From the NCBI GenBank assembly GCA_031401675.1, contig JANNRR010000169.1:1-56631 (forward strand): DNA of 56,631 nt, read 5' to 3'. The translations under genes were made by a program, and so were the position numbers. The notes beneath the pieces were generated by a model. The model was not told the DNA's origin and ran no database searches. It was given only the letters and a program-made list of their open reading frames with translations. Numbering within the stretch: position 1 is the stretch's first letter; every line of letters starts with the position of its first letter. This DNA is from JANNRR01 sp031401675 (GTDB taxonomy: Bacteria; Pseudomonadota; Alphaproteobacteria; Rhodobacterales; Rhodobacteraceae). Positions 33,420 through 42,068 of the stretch are shown here, one piece after another.

Positions 33420-35560
33420 GGCTGGACGAAGGTCAGCCGCCGGGCGGCGCGGCGCGCTTGCAGGAGGGTGATCAGGCGGCTGCGGATGCCGGCCCACCAC
33501 AGCTCGGCCCGTGTCGGGTTGTGCACGACATCGGCGCGGTAGAAGCTGGGGCACAGGATGGCGGCATCCGCCACCTCGCCGCAATTGCCGCAGCCGACGC
33601 AGGATGGGTCGATCGAGGCGACCGGATCGTCGCGCAGCGGATCGTCGAGGCGTTTGAGGCTGAGCGAGGGGCAGCCCGACAGGCGGATGCAGGCGTGATC
33701 GCCGGTGCAGATGGCCTCATCGACGCCAAAGCGCGGGGCTTCGACGCGGCGGCCGTCCTTGATGGCCTTGGCGCGCAGCGGCTTTTCGCGGCGCTGCTTG
33801 TTCAGCATGCATTCGGACGAGGCGACGATGACCTTTGGCCCCTGGTGATTGGTGGTCAGCGCCTCGGTCAGCACGGCACGGACCTTTGCCACATCATAAG
33901 TATTGTCGATCTGGCGGACCCAGGTGACGCCGATGCCCTTCAGGGCCTTCGAGATCGGGTTTTTCGTCGCCTTGGTGGTGTTGTCGGCGCGCGAGGACAT
34001 CACGTCCTGGCCGCCGGTGGCCGCCGAATAGTAGTTGTCGACGACCATCGCCACGCCGTCGGATTTGTTGAACACCATGTTGGTGAAGGACGAGGACAGG
34101 CCGTTGTGCCAGAAGCCGCCGTCGCCGATGATGGCGATGGGGCGCTTTTCGCCGCCGCCGTCAAAGGCGCCGTTGGCGGCGGGGCCGAGGCCGTAGCCCA
34201 TGGTCGCGCCGCCGATTTCAAAGGGCGGCAGGCTGGCGAACAGGTGGCAGCCGATGTCGGCGCTGATCTGGTGCTTGCCAAGGTCACGCTCGACCAGTTT
34301 CATCGCGGCAAAGATCGGGCGTTCCGGGCAGCCGGTGCAGAAGCCGGGCGGGCGGATCGGCACGGTTTTGGTGAGGTCAGGGATTTTCGGGGCGTCGGTG
34401 TTGGGGGCGCGGACGGTTGCGGGCAGCATGTGCGGCGCGGCGGCCTTTATGAAGGCGGCGACGCCTTGTTGCAGCACCACGCCGGTATATTCGCCGGCCA
34501 TCGGCAAGAGGCCCTTGCCGTGCAGTCTGACGCTTGAGCCGGCGCGGTAGAGGTAGGTGGAGAGCTGCTGTTCGATGAACTCGGGCTGGCCTTCCTCGAC
34601 GATCAGGATGTGATCCTTGCCGGTGGCAAAGGCGAGAAACTCGGGGGCGATCAGCGGGTAGGTGACGTTGAGCACGTAAAGCGGCACCTGCGTGTCGCCC
34701 CAGATGTCGGCGAGGCCCAGGCGTTGCAGGGCGCGGATCACGCCGTTGTACATGCCGCCCTGCAGAACGATGCCGATGGGGGCATCGGCGGGGCCGAAAC
34801 GTTCGTTGAGCCGGTGCTCGGTGATGAACTTTTCGGCGGCGGGCCAGCGGTTCTTCACCTTGTCCTGTTCGTGCACATAGGACATCGGCGGCAGCACCAC
34901 GCGGTTGAAATCGCTGCGCGGGTTGGACAGGGCGTCGCGAACAGAAAGTCTGGGGCGCTGGTTGTCGCTTGTGGCGAAGCTGCCGGTGACGTGGCAGGAG
35001 CGGATGCGGACCATCAGCATCACCGGCGAGTTCGAGGCTTCGGACAGCGCGAATCCGTCACCGACCGCCTTGACGATCGAGGGCAGGTTGGGGCGCGGGT
35101 CCATGAGCCAGAACTGCGATTTCATCGCGAAGGCGTGGCTGCGTTCCTGCATGATCGAGGAGCCTTCGCCGTAATCCTCGCCCAATATCACCAAGGCACC
35201 GCCGGTGACGCCGGAGGAGGCGAGGTTGGCAAGGGCATCCGAGGCGACGTTGACGCCGACCGGGCCCTTGAAGGTGACGGCGCCGCGGATCGGGTAGTGG
35301 ACCGATGCGGCCAGCATGGCGGCGGCGGCGGCTTCGTTGGCGTTGGCTTCGAAGCGGACGCCCAGTTCGGCCAACAGGTCCTGGGCGTCGGCCAGCACGT
35401 CCATCAAATGCGAAATCGGCGCGCCCTGATAGCCGCCGACATAGCCGACGCCGTTTTCAAGCAGCGCCTTGGTGATGGCAAGGATACCCTCGCCGGTGAA
35501 GGTTTCGCCTGCCCCGAGCCGCAGGTGTTCCACTTCTGCCTTGAATGAGCGTTCGGCCAT
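33416..35560 (-). CDS. iorA: Indolepyruvate ferredoxin oxidoreductase alpha subunit
   Basis: 714 residues from ATG 35560 (MAERSFKAEVEHLRLGAGET). The pyrimidine-binding half has GGYQGAPISHLMDVL, and the TPP half has GDGGFWHNGLSSSFTNMVFN and VVDNYYSAATGGQ. CTGCPERP is the IorA signature. The C-terminus is ferredoxin-like: CTGDHACIRLSGCP and CVGCGNCGEVADAAILCP, binding two iron-sulphur clusters. It oxidatively decarboxylates aryl pyruvates from aromatic amino acids to CoA esters. The operon also holds MarR, flavoprotein and cyclase genes upstream. Indolepyruvate as substrate is a family expectation, and phenylpyruvate types exist. Confidence 0.85.
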   Translation of the reverse strand: MAERSFKAEVEHLRLGAGETFTGEGILAITKALLENGVGYVGGYQGAPISHLMDVLADAQDLLAELGVRFEANANEAAAAAMLAASVHYPIRGAVTFKGPVGVNVASDALANLASSGVTGGALVILGEDYGEGSSIMQERSHAFAMKSQFWLMDPRPNLPSIVKAVGDGFALSEASNSPVMLMVRIRSCHVTGSFATSDNQRPRLSVRDALSNPRSDFNRVVLPPMSYVHEQDKVKNRWPAAEKFITEHRLNERFGPADAPIGIVLQGGMYNGVIRALQRLGLADIWGDTQVPLYVLNVTYPLIAPEFLAFATGKDHILIVEEGQPEFIEQQLSTYLYRAGSSVRLHGKGLLPMAGEYTGVVLQQGVAAFIKAAAPHMLPATVRAPNTDAPKIPDLTKTVPIRPPGFCTGCPERPIFAAMKLVERDLGKHQISADIGCHLFASLPPFEIGGATMGYGLGPAANGAFDGGGEKRPIAIIGDGGFWHNGLSSSFTNMVFNKSDGVAMVVDNYYSAATGGQDVMSSRADNTTKATKNPISKALKGIGVTWVRQIDNTYDVAKVRAVLTEALTTNHQGPKVIVASSECMLNKQRREKPLRAKAIKDGRRVEAPRFGVDEAICTGDHACIRLSGCPSLSLKRLDDPLRDDPVASIDPSCVGCGNCGEVADAAILCPSFYRADVVHNPTRAELWWAGIRSRLITLLQARRAARRLTFVQP

Positions 35561-35620
35561 GGCTGCCCCTATCGCCGCCGGGCCGGGGCCGTCGGTCGGC
35601 GCATCCGGACGAGGCAAGCC

Positions 35621-35637
35621 GGGGGTTTCACACCCCC
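35621..35637 (+). repeat. Hairpin repeat accompanying the dispersed repeat
   Basis: GGGGGTTTCACACCCCC forms a five-bp stem upstream of iorA. Its reverse complement matches 16 of 17 bases in 42014-42030, between the substrate-binding protein and permease genes, so it is a second dispersed intergenic sequence. Confidence 0.5.
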
Positions 35638-35659
35638 GTGCGCCTGCGGCGCCTCCCGT

Positions 35660-35680
35660 GGGATATTTGTGGAACAAAGA
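35660..35680 (+). repeat. 21-bp dispersed intergenic repeat, copy 2
   Basis: GGGATATTTGTGGAACAAAGA, identical to the minus strand of 24124-24144. It follows the hairpin at 35621-35637 in the gap between marR and iorA. A degenerate third copy (ATATTTGCAAAT) may lie at 38667-38679. Confidence 0.6.
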
Positions 35681-35739
35681 AAGCCGGGACGGCTGGTTCG
35701 GGGGGTGGCGGACGGACATTGCATCTGGGTGGCTCCGAT

Positions 35740-36237
35740 CTAGATTTCATGTCTGCGGATATTGGCCAGCATCTTGTGCAGGGTACCGACAAAGGCCCGC
35801 TGTTCCTCGGGTGTGATGCCGCGAAACAGGCCCGCGGTGCTGGCAGCCATGTGCGGCCAGATCAGGTCGAACGCCGCCCGGCCTTCACCGGTGATGAACA
35901 CCCGGGTGGCGCGGTTGTCGCCGCTGTCGGTTTCGCGCCGCACTAGCCCTTCGGCAGCCAGTGCGTCCAGTGTGCGGCTGAGGGTGGATTGCTCGACCAC
36001 CGAATAGACCGCCAGTTCACTGATCAGCGGCCCGTCGATCACTGACAGCACGGCGAGTGCCCGCATCTTGGCCGTGGTCAGCCCCTGTGCCGCCATTTCT
36101 TCGCGCAGGCTGGCATTGTAGCGGCCCATGATGCGGTTGATCAGATAGGGCGCGTAGTTCTGCAATCCGATCTCGCCGAGACGCGGCAGCTTCGGCGCTG
36201 GTTCCGGTTTGGGCACTTGTGTGGTCTGGTCGTTCAT
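35740..36237 (-). CDS. MarR-family transcriptional regulator of the iorAB/flavoprotein cluster
   Basis: 165 residues from ATG 36237, overlapping the flavoprotein stop (ATGA). The winged helix has ISELAVYSVVEQSTLSRTLD, the wing ALAAEGLVRRETDSGDNRAT. It differs from the MarR at 24.2 kb, so the two clusters have separate control. It is co-transcribed with the cyclase and flavoprotein genes and lies just before iorA, so it probably responds to a substrate of these enzymes. Confidence 0.78.
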   Translation of the reverse strand: MNDQTTQVPKPEPAPKLPRLGEIGLQNYAPYLINRIMGRYNASLREEMAAQGLTTAKMRALAVLSVIDGPLISELAVYSVVEQSTLSRTLDALAAEGLVRRETDSGDNRATRVFITGEGRAAFDLIWPHMAASTAGLFRGITPEEQRAFVGTLHKMLANIRRHEI

Positions 36238-37799
36238 GCGCCCAGCCTTTTCGCCGCAAGGTAGCCCGAGCCGCCGCCGAGACCGGGGCCGGGATGGGTG
36301 GAGGCCCCGATGTGGATCAGGCCGCGGACCAGCCCCACGCGGCCGGTGGAGTGGGCATGGGGACGCCAGAGAAAGAACTGATCGATCCGGCAATCGCCGC
36401 CGTAGGGATCGCCGCCGACCAGATTGATATTCATTCGCTCAAGGTCAGTCGGCGAATGGGCGCAGCGTTTCAGGATGATCTTGTCGAAACCGCTGATGTG
36501 GCGGGCCAGAATCCGCTCGATCCGGTCGGCGAACGCTTCGCGGGTCGCCTCGGTCCAGTCGACCGTCGTCGCAATCTCGCCCGCTGCATCGCCCTTGATC
36601 TCCCGTGGCGAATCCGGCACCTGCACCCACAGCACCGCCTTGCCGGGCGGGCAGCGCGTCGGGTCCAGCCGGTGCGGCTGGCCGACGCAGAGGGTGGGTA
36701 TGGCGGGCAGCAGGCCGCGTTCGGCCTCGTTGGCGGATCTGGAGACCGAGTCGATGCCTTCGGCCAGATGGATCAGCGCCACGTCTTCCAGCCCGGGGGA
36801 AAGCCACTGCGGGGCTGCATCCAGCGCATAGTGCACCTGGAAATTGCCACGGCCGTGGCGGAACGTTGCCGCCGCCGCCCGGTCCTGCGGCAGGTTCACC
36901 TGGCGCAGAAGCCGGGTCTGCAACTGGCCGGGGGCGACCGAGGCCAGCACCGATGTGGCTTTGATCACTTCGCCTGTGGCTGTCAGGACGCCGGTGATGC
37001 GGCCGCCAGCCATCGATATCCGGTCGACATCAACGCCGGTCCTGATCTGGCCGCCGTGTTCCTCGATCAGGGCGCGCAAGGCGGCGACGGCCTGCCCGGC
37101 CCCGCCCTTGATCACCGGCGCTCCTGCCGCCTCGAGCGTAAAGGCGATCACCTGCCCCATTTTGGCGGAATAGCTGCTTTCGGGGGTCAGGCCGGTGTGC
37201 AGCACCCACGGCGCCCACAGCGCCTGCAGCAGCGGGCTTTGGTAGCCGCCCTCCAGCCAGCCGCGCGCCGGGGCGAGCGCGGTGCCGAACCAAGCGGCCA
37301 GCCCGCGCAAGCCGCGTTTGCGGGCCTGAGCGAACAGCAGCCTGAAAGTGGGCCAGGACCACAGATTGCCACCCAAGAGCGCGAACAGAAACGGCGCTTC
37401 GGATTCGATTGCACCGACATCAGCGGCATGGCGGTCGCCGTCGCCGGCGGCCAGGGAATTGAACCGTTCAATATTTGCTGCCCGGTCGATGGTCAGCACC
37501 AGCGACGACAGGTCGGGGCGCAGCACGGCGGTGGGGTGCGGCGTCTGGCAGAACTCCAGCCCATGCCGTTTCAGGTCAGCCCCGAGGGCGGCATGGGCGG
37601 GCGAGGTCAGGAACAGCACGAAGGTGGTGGCCATGATATCATGGCTGAAACCGGGCAAAGTCGCCGTTTCGGTGCGCATGCAGCCGCCGATTTCCGCTTC
37701 GCGTTCCAGCACCAGCACGTCGTCGCCCTTGCGGGCCAGCATCGCCGCCGCCACCAGGGCGTTGATCCCCGAACCGATGATGACGTGACCGGCGGCCAC
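36234..37799 (-). CDS. Phytoene-desaturase-like NAD(P)/FAD-dependent oxidoreductase A
   Basis: 521 residues. The FAD-binding motif is HVIIGSGINALVAAAMLARK and the dinucleotide-binding GG-motif is EREAEIGGCMRTE; a C-terminal GPGLGGGSGYLAAK is typical of the phytoene dehydrogenase/amine-oxidase-like group. No carotenoid gene is near. It is about one third identical by eye to the divergent paralogue at 38706-40277 (shared NALxAAAxLAxKG and TLPGFxHD). The substrate is unknown. It sits between a cyclase-family hydrolase and MarR. Confidence 0.75.
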   Translation of the reverse strand: MAAGHVIIGSGINALVAAAMLARKGDDVLVLEREAEIGGCMRTETATLPGFSHDIMATTFVLFLTSPAHAALGADLKRHGLEFCQTPHPTAVLRPDLSSLVLTIDRAANIERFNSLAAGDGDRHAADVGAIESEAPFLFALLGGNLWSWPTFRLLFAQARKRGLRGLAAWFGTALAPARGWLEGGYQSPLLQALWAPWVLHTGLTPESSYSAKMGQVIAFTLEAAGAPVIKGGAGQAVAALRALIEEHGGQIRTGVDVDRISMAGGRITGVLTATGEVIKATSVLASVAPGQLQTRLLRQVNLPQDRAAAATFRHGRGNFQVHYALDAAPQWLSPGLEDVALIHLAEGIDSVSRSANEAERGLLPAIPTLCVGQPHRLDPTRCPPGKAVLWVQVPDSPREIKGDAAGEIATTVDWTEATREAFADRIERILARHISGFDKIILKRCAHSPTDLERMNINLVGGDPYGGDCRIDQFFLWRPHAHSTGRVGLVRGLIHIGASTHPGPGLGGGSGYLAAKRLGA

Positions 37800-37802
37800 C
37801 TG

Positions 37803-38594
37803 TCAGGCCTTTGGTACCAGCGCCAGCGCCCGGATCGGGCTGCCGGTGCCCTTGACGATCTTCAGGGGGGCGGCGATCAGGATCGCGCCCTTTGCCGGCA
37901 GCTTGTCGAGATTGGCCAGACTGGCGAGGCCGTAGCGGTTGGCCTTGTGCAGAAGGTTGTGCGCCGGATAGGGCGGGGTCATGCCGCCGGCCTGGCCGGC
38001 GTCGGTGCCGATACATTGATTGCCCCAGCCGACGATGCCCCGTGACAAGAGGTACTCGATGCAGTCGACGGTCGGGCCGGGGCTGTGCGGCCCGGTTTCG
38101 TCAGCGTTCAGATAGAGGGCCGCGTCATGGCTGCGCCGGTCCCAGTCGGATCGCAGCACCACCCATTCGCCGGCGTTGATGGCGCCGTGCTTTGCCTCCC
38201 ACGCCTTGACGTGGGTGGCGCTCAGCAGGAAATCGGGGTCCTTCGCCACCTCGGCTGACACGTCGATCACGTTGACCGGGGCGACGAGGCGCTGCACCGG
38301 CAGGGTATCGGTGTAGCCGTCGGCATAGTCGCGGCCGGTGATCCAGTGGTGCGGCGCATCGAAGTGGGTGCCGGAATGCTCACCCAGTTTCAGCCAGTTC
38401 CAGGCCCAGAACGGCCCGTCCTGATCGTATTCGCTGATCCGGTGGATCTCGATCGCCGGGGTGTCCCTGGCGAAATCGGGCGGCAATTTCAGCAGCGGCG
38501 TGTCGGGGCCAAGGCTGCCCGAGCAGTCGACGACGTCGATCCCGCCCGACAGCAGCAGCGCGCCGAGGCTTTCCAGAACGGTTGCAGAAGTCAT
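37803..38594 (-). CDS. Cyclase-family metal-dependent hydrolase (kynurenine formamidase-like)
   Basis: 263 residues from ATG 38594. The metal-binding motif HSGTHFDAPHHW fits the HxGTHxDxPxH signature of the cyclase/KynB family, with SLGPDTP nearby. KynB hydrolyses N-formylkynurenine to kynurenine, and a kynureninase-like gene is 7 kb away, so a tryptophan-catabolic role is plausible. KynB proteins are usually shorter (about 210 residues), and this longer type also occurs with other amide or lactone substrates. It is first of the minus-strand operon, with the flavoprotein four bases downstream. Confidence 0.75.
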   Translation of the reverse strand: MTSATVLESLGALLLSGGIDVVDCSGSLGPDTPLLKLPPDFARDTPAIEIHRISEYDQDGPFWAWNWLKLGEHSGTHFDAPHHWITGRDYADGYTDTLPVQRLVAPVNVIDVSAEVAKDPDFLLSATHVKAWEAKHGAINAGEWVVLRSDWDRRSHDAALYLNADETGPHSPGPTVDCIEYLLSRGIVGWGNQCIGTDAGQAGGMTPPYPAHNLLHKANRYGLASLANLDKLPAKGAILIAAPLKIVKGTGSPIRALALVPKA

Positions 38595-38656
38595 GCGGCT
38601 CTCCCTTTTCCTGTGCGGGGTCGCGGCCCGCATTCCTGATTTATCATGCTAGACAG

Positions 38657-38676
38657 ATTTGAATGCATTTGCAAAT
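38657..38676. promoter_or_regulatory. Imperfect palindrome in the divergent flavoprotein/cyclase promoter
   Basis: ATTTGAATGCATTTGCAAAT has inverted ATTTG/CAAAT ends plus an inner ATTTGCAAAT. It lies in the 111-bp gap between the cyclase gene (minus) and flavoprotein B (plus). It shares its half-sites with 31558-31579. It is a candidate target for the MarR at 35740-36237; alternatively part of a degenerate dispersed repeat. Confidence 0.3.
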
Positions 38677-38705
38677 ATCCTGGCGGTGGCGAAAGGGGTT
38701 CCGGG

Positions 38706-40277
38706 GTGGCCGAGGCGGTGGATGCGATCCTGATCGGGGCCGGGCACAATGCCCTGGCCGCGGCGGCGCATCTGGCGGCCAAGGGCTGGTCGGTGGCGGT
38801 GTTCGAGCAGGCCCCGGTGGCGGGCGGGGCGGTCAGGACCGGCGAATACACGCTGCCGGGGTTTCGGCACGACTGGGGGGCGATGAACCTGTCGCTGTTC
38901 GCAGGGTCAGCTTTTGCAAAGACTTACGGCAAGGAGCTGATGCTATACGGGCTGGAGTATGCGCCTGCAACCGATTGCTTTGCCAGCGCGTTCCCGGATG
39001 GCAGCTGGGTCGGCGTGTCCAGCGATGTTGCGGCGACCACGGCGCGGATCGCGGCCTTCAGCGCCCGCGATGCCGCGACCTGGGCGCGGTTGCTGGCGGC
39101 GTTTCCGGGCGAGGCGGGCCCGGTCTTCGGCCTGCTGGGGTCGGCGATGCGGAAACGTGCGCTTGCATATTTCATGTTCAAACTAATTCGGCAGAAGGGT
39201 TTGCGCGGCACCGCCGATCTGAGCCGCTTCCTGATGATGAGCCCGCGCCGGTGGCTGGGTGAAACCTTCGACTCCCCGAAAGTGCAGGCGATGCTGGCGG
39301 CCTGGGGGATGCATCTGGATTTCGCCCCCGATGTGGCGGGCGGCGCGCTGTTTCCGTGGCTTGAGGGAATGGCGGGGCAAAGCTTCGGCATGGTGCTGGG
39401 CAAGGGCGGTGCCGATGTGATGATCCGGGCGCTGGTGGGCATGATTGAGGCCCGGGGCGGCACTGTCACCTGCGATGCGCCAGTGGTGCGCATTCTGCAG
39501 GCGGCGGGACGGGCCAGCGGTGTTGAACTGGCGGATGGGCGCAGGGTCATGGCCCGGCGGGCGGTGATTGCCGGTGTGGCCCCCGGCGCGCTGGCCGGGC
39601 TGACCGACGGCAGTGGCGACGAAAGGTTTGACGACAGCATGCGCGGGTTCGCGCATGCGCCGGGCACCATGATGATCCATCTGGCGTTAGACGGACTGCC
39701 CGACTGGGCGGCCGGGGCCGGGTTGCAGCGCTTTGCCTATGTGCATCTGGCCCCGAGCCTGGACCAGATGGCGCGGACCTATATGCAGGCGCTTGCCGGA
39801 CTGCTGCCGGACGAGCCGGTGATCGTCGTCGGCCAGCCGACGGCAATCGATCCGTTGCGTGCACCGGCAGGCAGGCATGTGCTGTGGCTGCAGGTGCGGA
39901 TGCTGCCGGCGGTGATCCGGGGAGATGCGGCGGGCGCGATTGCCGCGACCGACTGGCCAGACGTTGCCGCGCCCTATGCCGCCCGGGTGCTGGACATCGT
40001 CGAGCGTTACGCGCCGGGCTTGCGCGCCCGCATTCTGGGGCAGCGGATCGTCACGCCGCTGGACCTGCAGGCCGAAAACCCCAATCTGGTCGGCGGCGAC
40101 CAGTTGTGCGGCAGCCACCATCTGGCCCAGCATTTCCTGAACCGGCCTGCCCCCGGCTTTGCCGATGGCAGCACACCGATCAAGGGCCTGCATCTGACCG
40201 GGGCCGGGGTCTGGCCGGGGGCCGGGGTCGGTGCCGGGTCGGGATTCCTGCTTGGCCAAAGACTGGCCGGCGCGTAA
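38706..40277 (+). CDS. Phytoene-desaturase-like NAD(P)/FAD-dependent oxidoreductase B
   Basis: 523 residues from GTG 38706 (AEAVDAILIGAGHNALAAAA), with AAAGGGG ahead; an ATG at 38646 would add 20 residues that look like promoter sequence. It has the FAD motif LIGAGHNALAAAAHLAAKG, FEQAPVAGGAVRTG and the C-terminal GAGVGAGSGFLLGQRLAGA. It is a paralogue of the enzyme at 36234-37799. It leads the plus-strand operon, followed 35 bases later by the peptide-type binding protein. Its presence with an importer suggests oxidation of the imported compound. Confidence 0.75.
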   Translation: MAEAVDAILIGAGHNALAAAAHLAAKGWSVAVFEQAPVAGGAVRTGEYTLPGFRHDWGAMNLSLFAGSAFAKTYGKELMLYGLEYAPATDCFASAFPDGSWVGVSSDVAATTARIAAFSARDAATWARLLAAFPGEAGPVFGLLGSAMRKRALAYFMFKLIRQKGLRGTADLSRFLMMSPRRWLGETFDSPKVQAMLAAWGMHLDFAPDVAGGALFPWLEGMAGQSFGMVLGKGGADVMIRALVGMIEARGGTVTCDAPVVRILQAAGRASGVELADGRRVMARRAVIAGVAPGALAGLTDGSGDERFDDSMRGFAHAPGTMMIHLALDGLPDWAAGAGLQRFAYVHLAPSLDQMARTYMQALAGLLPDEPVIVVGQPTAIDPLRAPAGRHVLWLQVRMLPAVIRGDAAGAIAATDWPDVAAPYAARVLDIVERYAPGLRARILGQRIVTPLDLQAENPNLVGGDQLCGSHHLAQHFLNRPAPGFADGSTPIKGLHLTGAGVWPGAGVGAGSGFLLGQRLAGA

Positions 40278-40312
40278 GACTGTCAGAAAAACCAACCAAC
40301 GGGGATAAGACC

Positions 40313-41833
40313 ATGCACCTGAACCGCCGCTCGCTTCTGCAACTGTCTGCCGCCAGCATCACCGTGGCCGCCACCGGGTTCCCGGGCTTTGCCCAGGCCA
40401 TCGAGGAGCTGGTGATTGCCTACAACGTCAACCTGCCGTCGTGGGACCCGACCACCGGCCCCTCGGCGGTGAACCCGACGATTCAGGGCATCTATCAGTC
40501 GGTGTTCGACCAGTTCATCCTGCAGATGCCTGATCTGTCGGCTGCACCCGGCCTGTTGACCGAATGGGGCTGGAACGACGACCGCACCAAGGTGATGATG
40601 ACGGTGCGAGAAGGCGTCACCTGGCACGACGGTTCGGCCTTCACCGCCGAGGATGTCGCCTGGTCGCTGGCGCGCGCCGCCAACCCCGACACCGGCAACC
40701 CCATCAATTTCGTCTGGGGCACGCTGGGCAATTTCACGGTCGAGGGCAACAAGGTGACGGCGGACGTGAAATCGTTCGATCCGACCATCTTCAAGTGGAT
40801 GTATTTCCTGACCGGCTACGTGCTGCCGAAAGCCTACTATGAAAAGGTCGGCGCTGCGGGGTTCGAGGCCGCCCCGATCGGCACCGGCCCCTACATGGTC
40901 GAGAAGTTCGAGCAGAACGCCTTTGTCCGGCTGAAAGCCAACGCGAACTACTGGGGCGGCAAGCCCGAGTTCGAGACGGTGACCATCAAATTCGTCACCG
41001 ACGCCACCGCCAGGGTCGCCGAAGTGGAATCCGGCAATTCGCATGTCACGCTGGAAGTGCCGTATGAAGAGTTCGACCGGCTGAAGGCAACGCTGACCGG
41101 CACCGCCGCCCCCATCTCTGATATCGGCATGATCTTTCTGAACGACATCGAGGTGATGACCGACCCGAACGTCCGCAAGGCCGCCGCCCATGCCATCGAC
41201 AAGCAGACCATCATCGACCGGCTGCTGTCGGGCTACGGCGTCGCCATCGATACGCTGGAGACGCCGCAATATGCGGCGTTCGATGCCTCGATCAAGGTGC
41301 CCTATGATGAGGCCAAGGCCATTGAACTGCTGGCCGCCAGCGGCTACGGCCCCGACAATCCGGTGAAGTTCAAGATCCAGACCACCAAGGGCTTCAAGCC
41401 CAAGGACTACGAGATGGTGCAGGCCATCGTCGGGCTGTGGCGCAAGGTCGGGATCGAGGCCGAGATCGAGGTGTATGAAATTGCCAAGCATTACGAGTTG
41501 CGTGCCGCCGACCAGCTTGCCCCCGCCGCTTTCTACAACTGGGGAAATTCGGTCGGTGATCCCACAACCTCGACCGGCTTCGCGATGTTCGGGCCTTCGC
41601 CCCACTCAGTCTGGGATGGCGAGGACCTGATCGGGATGATCGGGCCGCTGTGGGGCGAGGCCGACGAGGCCAAGCGCATCGCCGGCTGGAAAGCGGTCGA
41701 TGCCTATGTGGCGGAAAACGCGCTGGTGATCCCGCTGTTGCAGTATGTGCAGCCGATCTTGTCGGCCAAGGGCGTGGTGGTGACGCCGCACGCCTCGGGT
41801 GCATTGTTGCCGCATTTGATGAAGCGGGCCTGA
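40313..41833 (+). CDS. Dipeptide/oligopeptide-type ABC substrate-binding protein
   Basis: 506 residues from ATG 40313 with GGGGAT before it. The signal peptide starts MHLNRRSLLQLSAAS with a twin-arginine-like NRRSLLQL and ends GFAQA, so export by Tat is possible. The SBP_bac_5 core is visible: VREGVTWHDGSAFTAEDVAW, GTGPYMVEKFEQNAFVRLKA, AAAHAIDKQTIIDRLLSG. The family binds peptides, nickel, opines or sugars. The adjacent oxidases suggest a nitrogen-containing small molecule, which is inference. A hairpin follows before the permease genes. Confidence 0.85.
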   Translation: MHLNRRSLLQLSAASITVAATGFPGFAQAIEELVIAYNVNLPSWDPTTGPSAVNPTIQGIYQSVFDQFILQMPDLSAAPGLLTEWGWNDDRTKVMMTVREGVTWHDGSAFTAEDVAWSLARAANPDTGNPINFVWGTLGNFTVEGNKVTADVKSFDPTIFKWMYFLTGYVLPKAYYEKVGAAGFEAAPIGTGPYMVEKFEQNAFVRLKANANYWGGKPEFETVTIKFVTDATARVAEVESGNSHVTLEVPYEEFDRLKATLTGTAAPISDIGMIFLNDIEVMTDPNVRKAAAHAIDKQTIIDRLLSGYGVAIDTLETPQYAAFDASIKVPYDEAKAIELLAASGYGPDNPVKFKIQTTKGFKPKDYEMVQAIVGLWRKVGIEAEIEVYEIAKHYELRAADQLAPAAFYNWGNSVGDPTTSTGFAMFGPSPHSVWDGEDLIGMIGPLWGEADEAKRIAGWKAVDAYVAENALVIPLLQYVQPILSAKGVVVTPHASGALLPHLMKRA

Positions 41834-41853
41834 GGCGGGGATGAGGCGGCGGC

Positions 41854-41876
41854 GGGCGGCTTGTTCAGAGCCGCCC
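41854..41876 (+). terminator. Hairpin after the substrate-binding protein gene
   Basis: GGGCGGC and GCCGCCC (41854-41860 and 41870-41876) flank a nine-base loop, 20 bases after the stop codon. There is no T-run. It probably protects or partially terminates the message, raising binding-protein expression over the permeases that start at 42069. A match to the 35621 repeat follows at 42014-42030. Confidence 0.45.
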
Positions 41877-42068
41877 TCACCGGATCACCGCCCCCCTGAC
41901 CTGCCGTTACCGGCAAACCGACGGATCCTGCATGCTTCCGCCCGTTTCTCCTTGGCTCAGATACCGCAGGGGGGCAGCCGCGGGGTTGCCTCCGGTCCGA
42001 AACCCGTCGGCGGCGGGGTGTGAAACCCCCGGCCCCCGCCGGCTAATGCACCGTCCCGAAAGACCGCA

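Noticed and set aside
40283..41605. 440-codon minus-strand frame
   Set aside because: Antisense to the substrate-binding protein gene, which has a signal peptide and SBP_bac_5 motifs.
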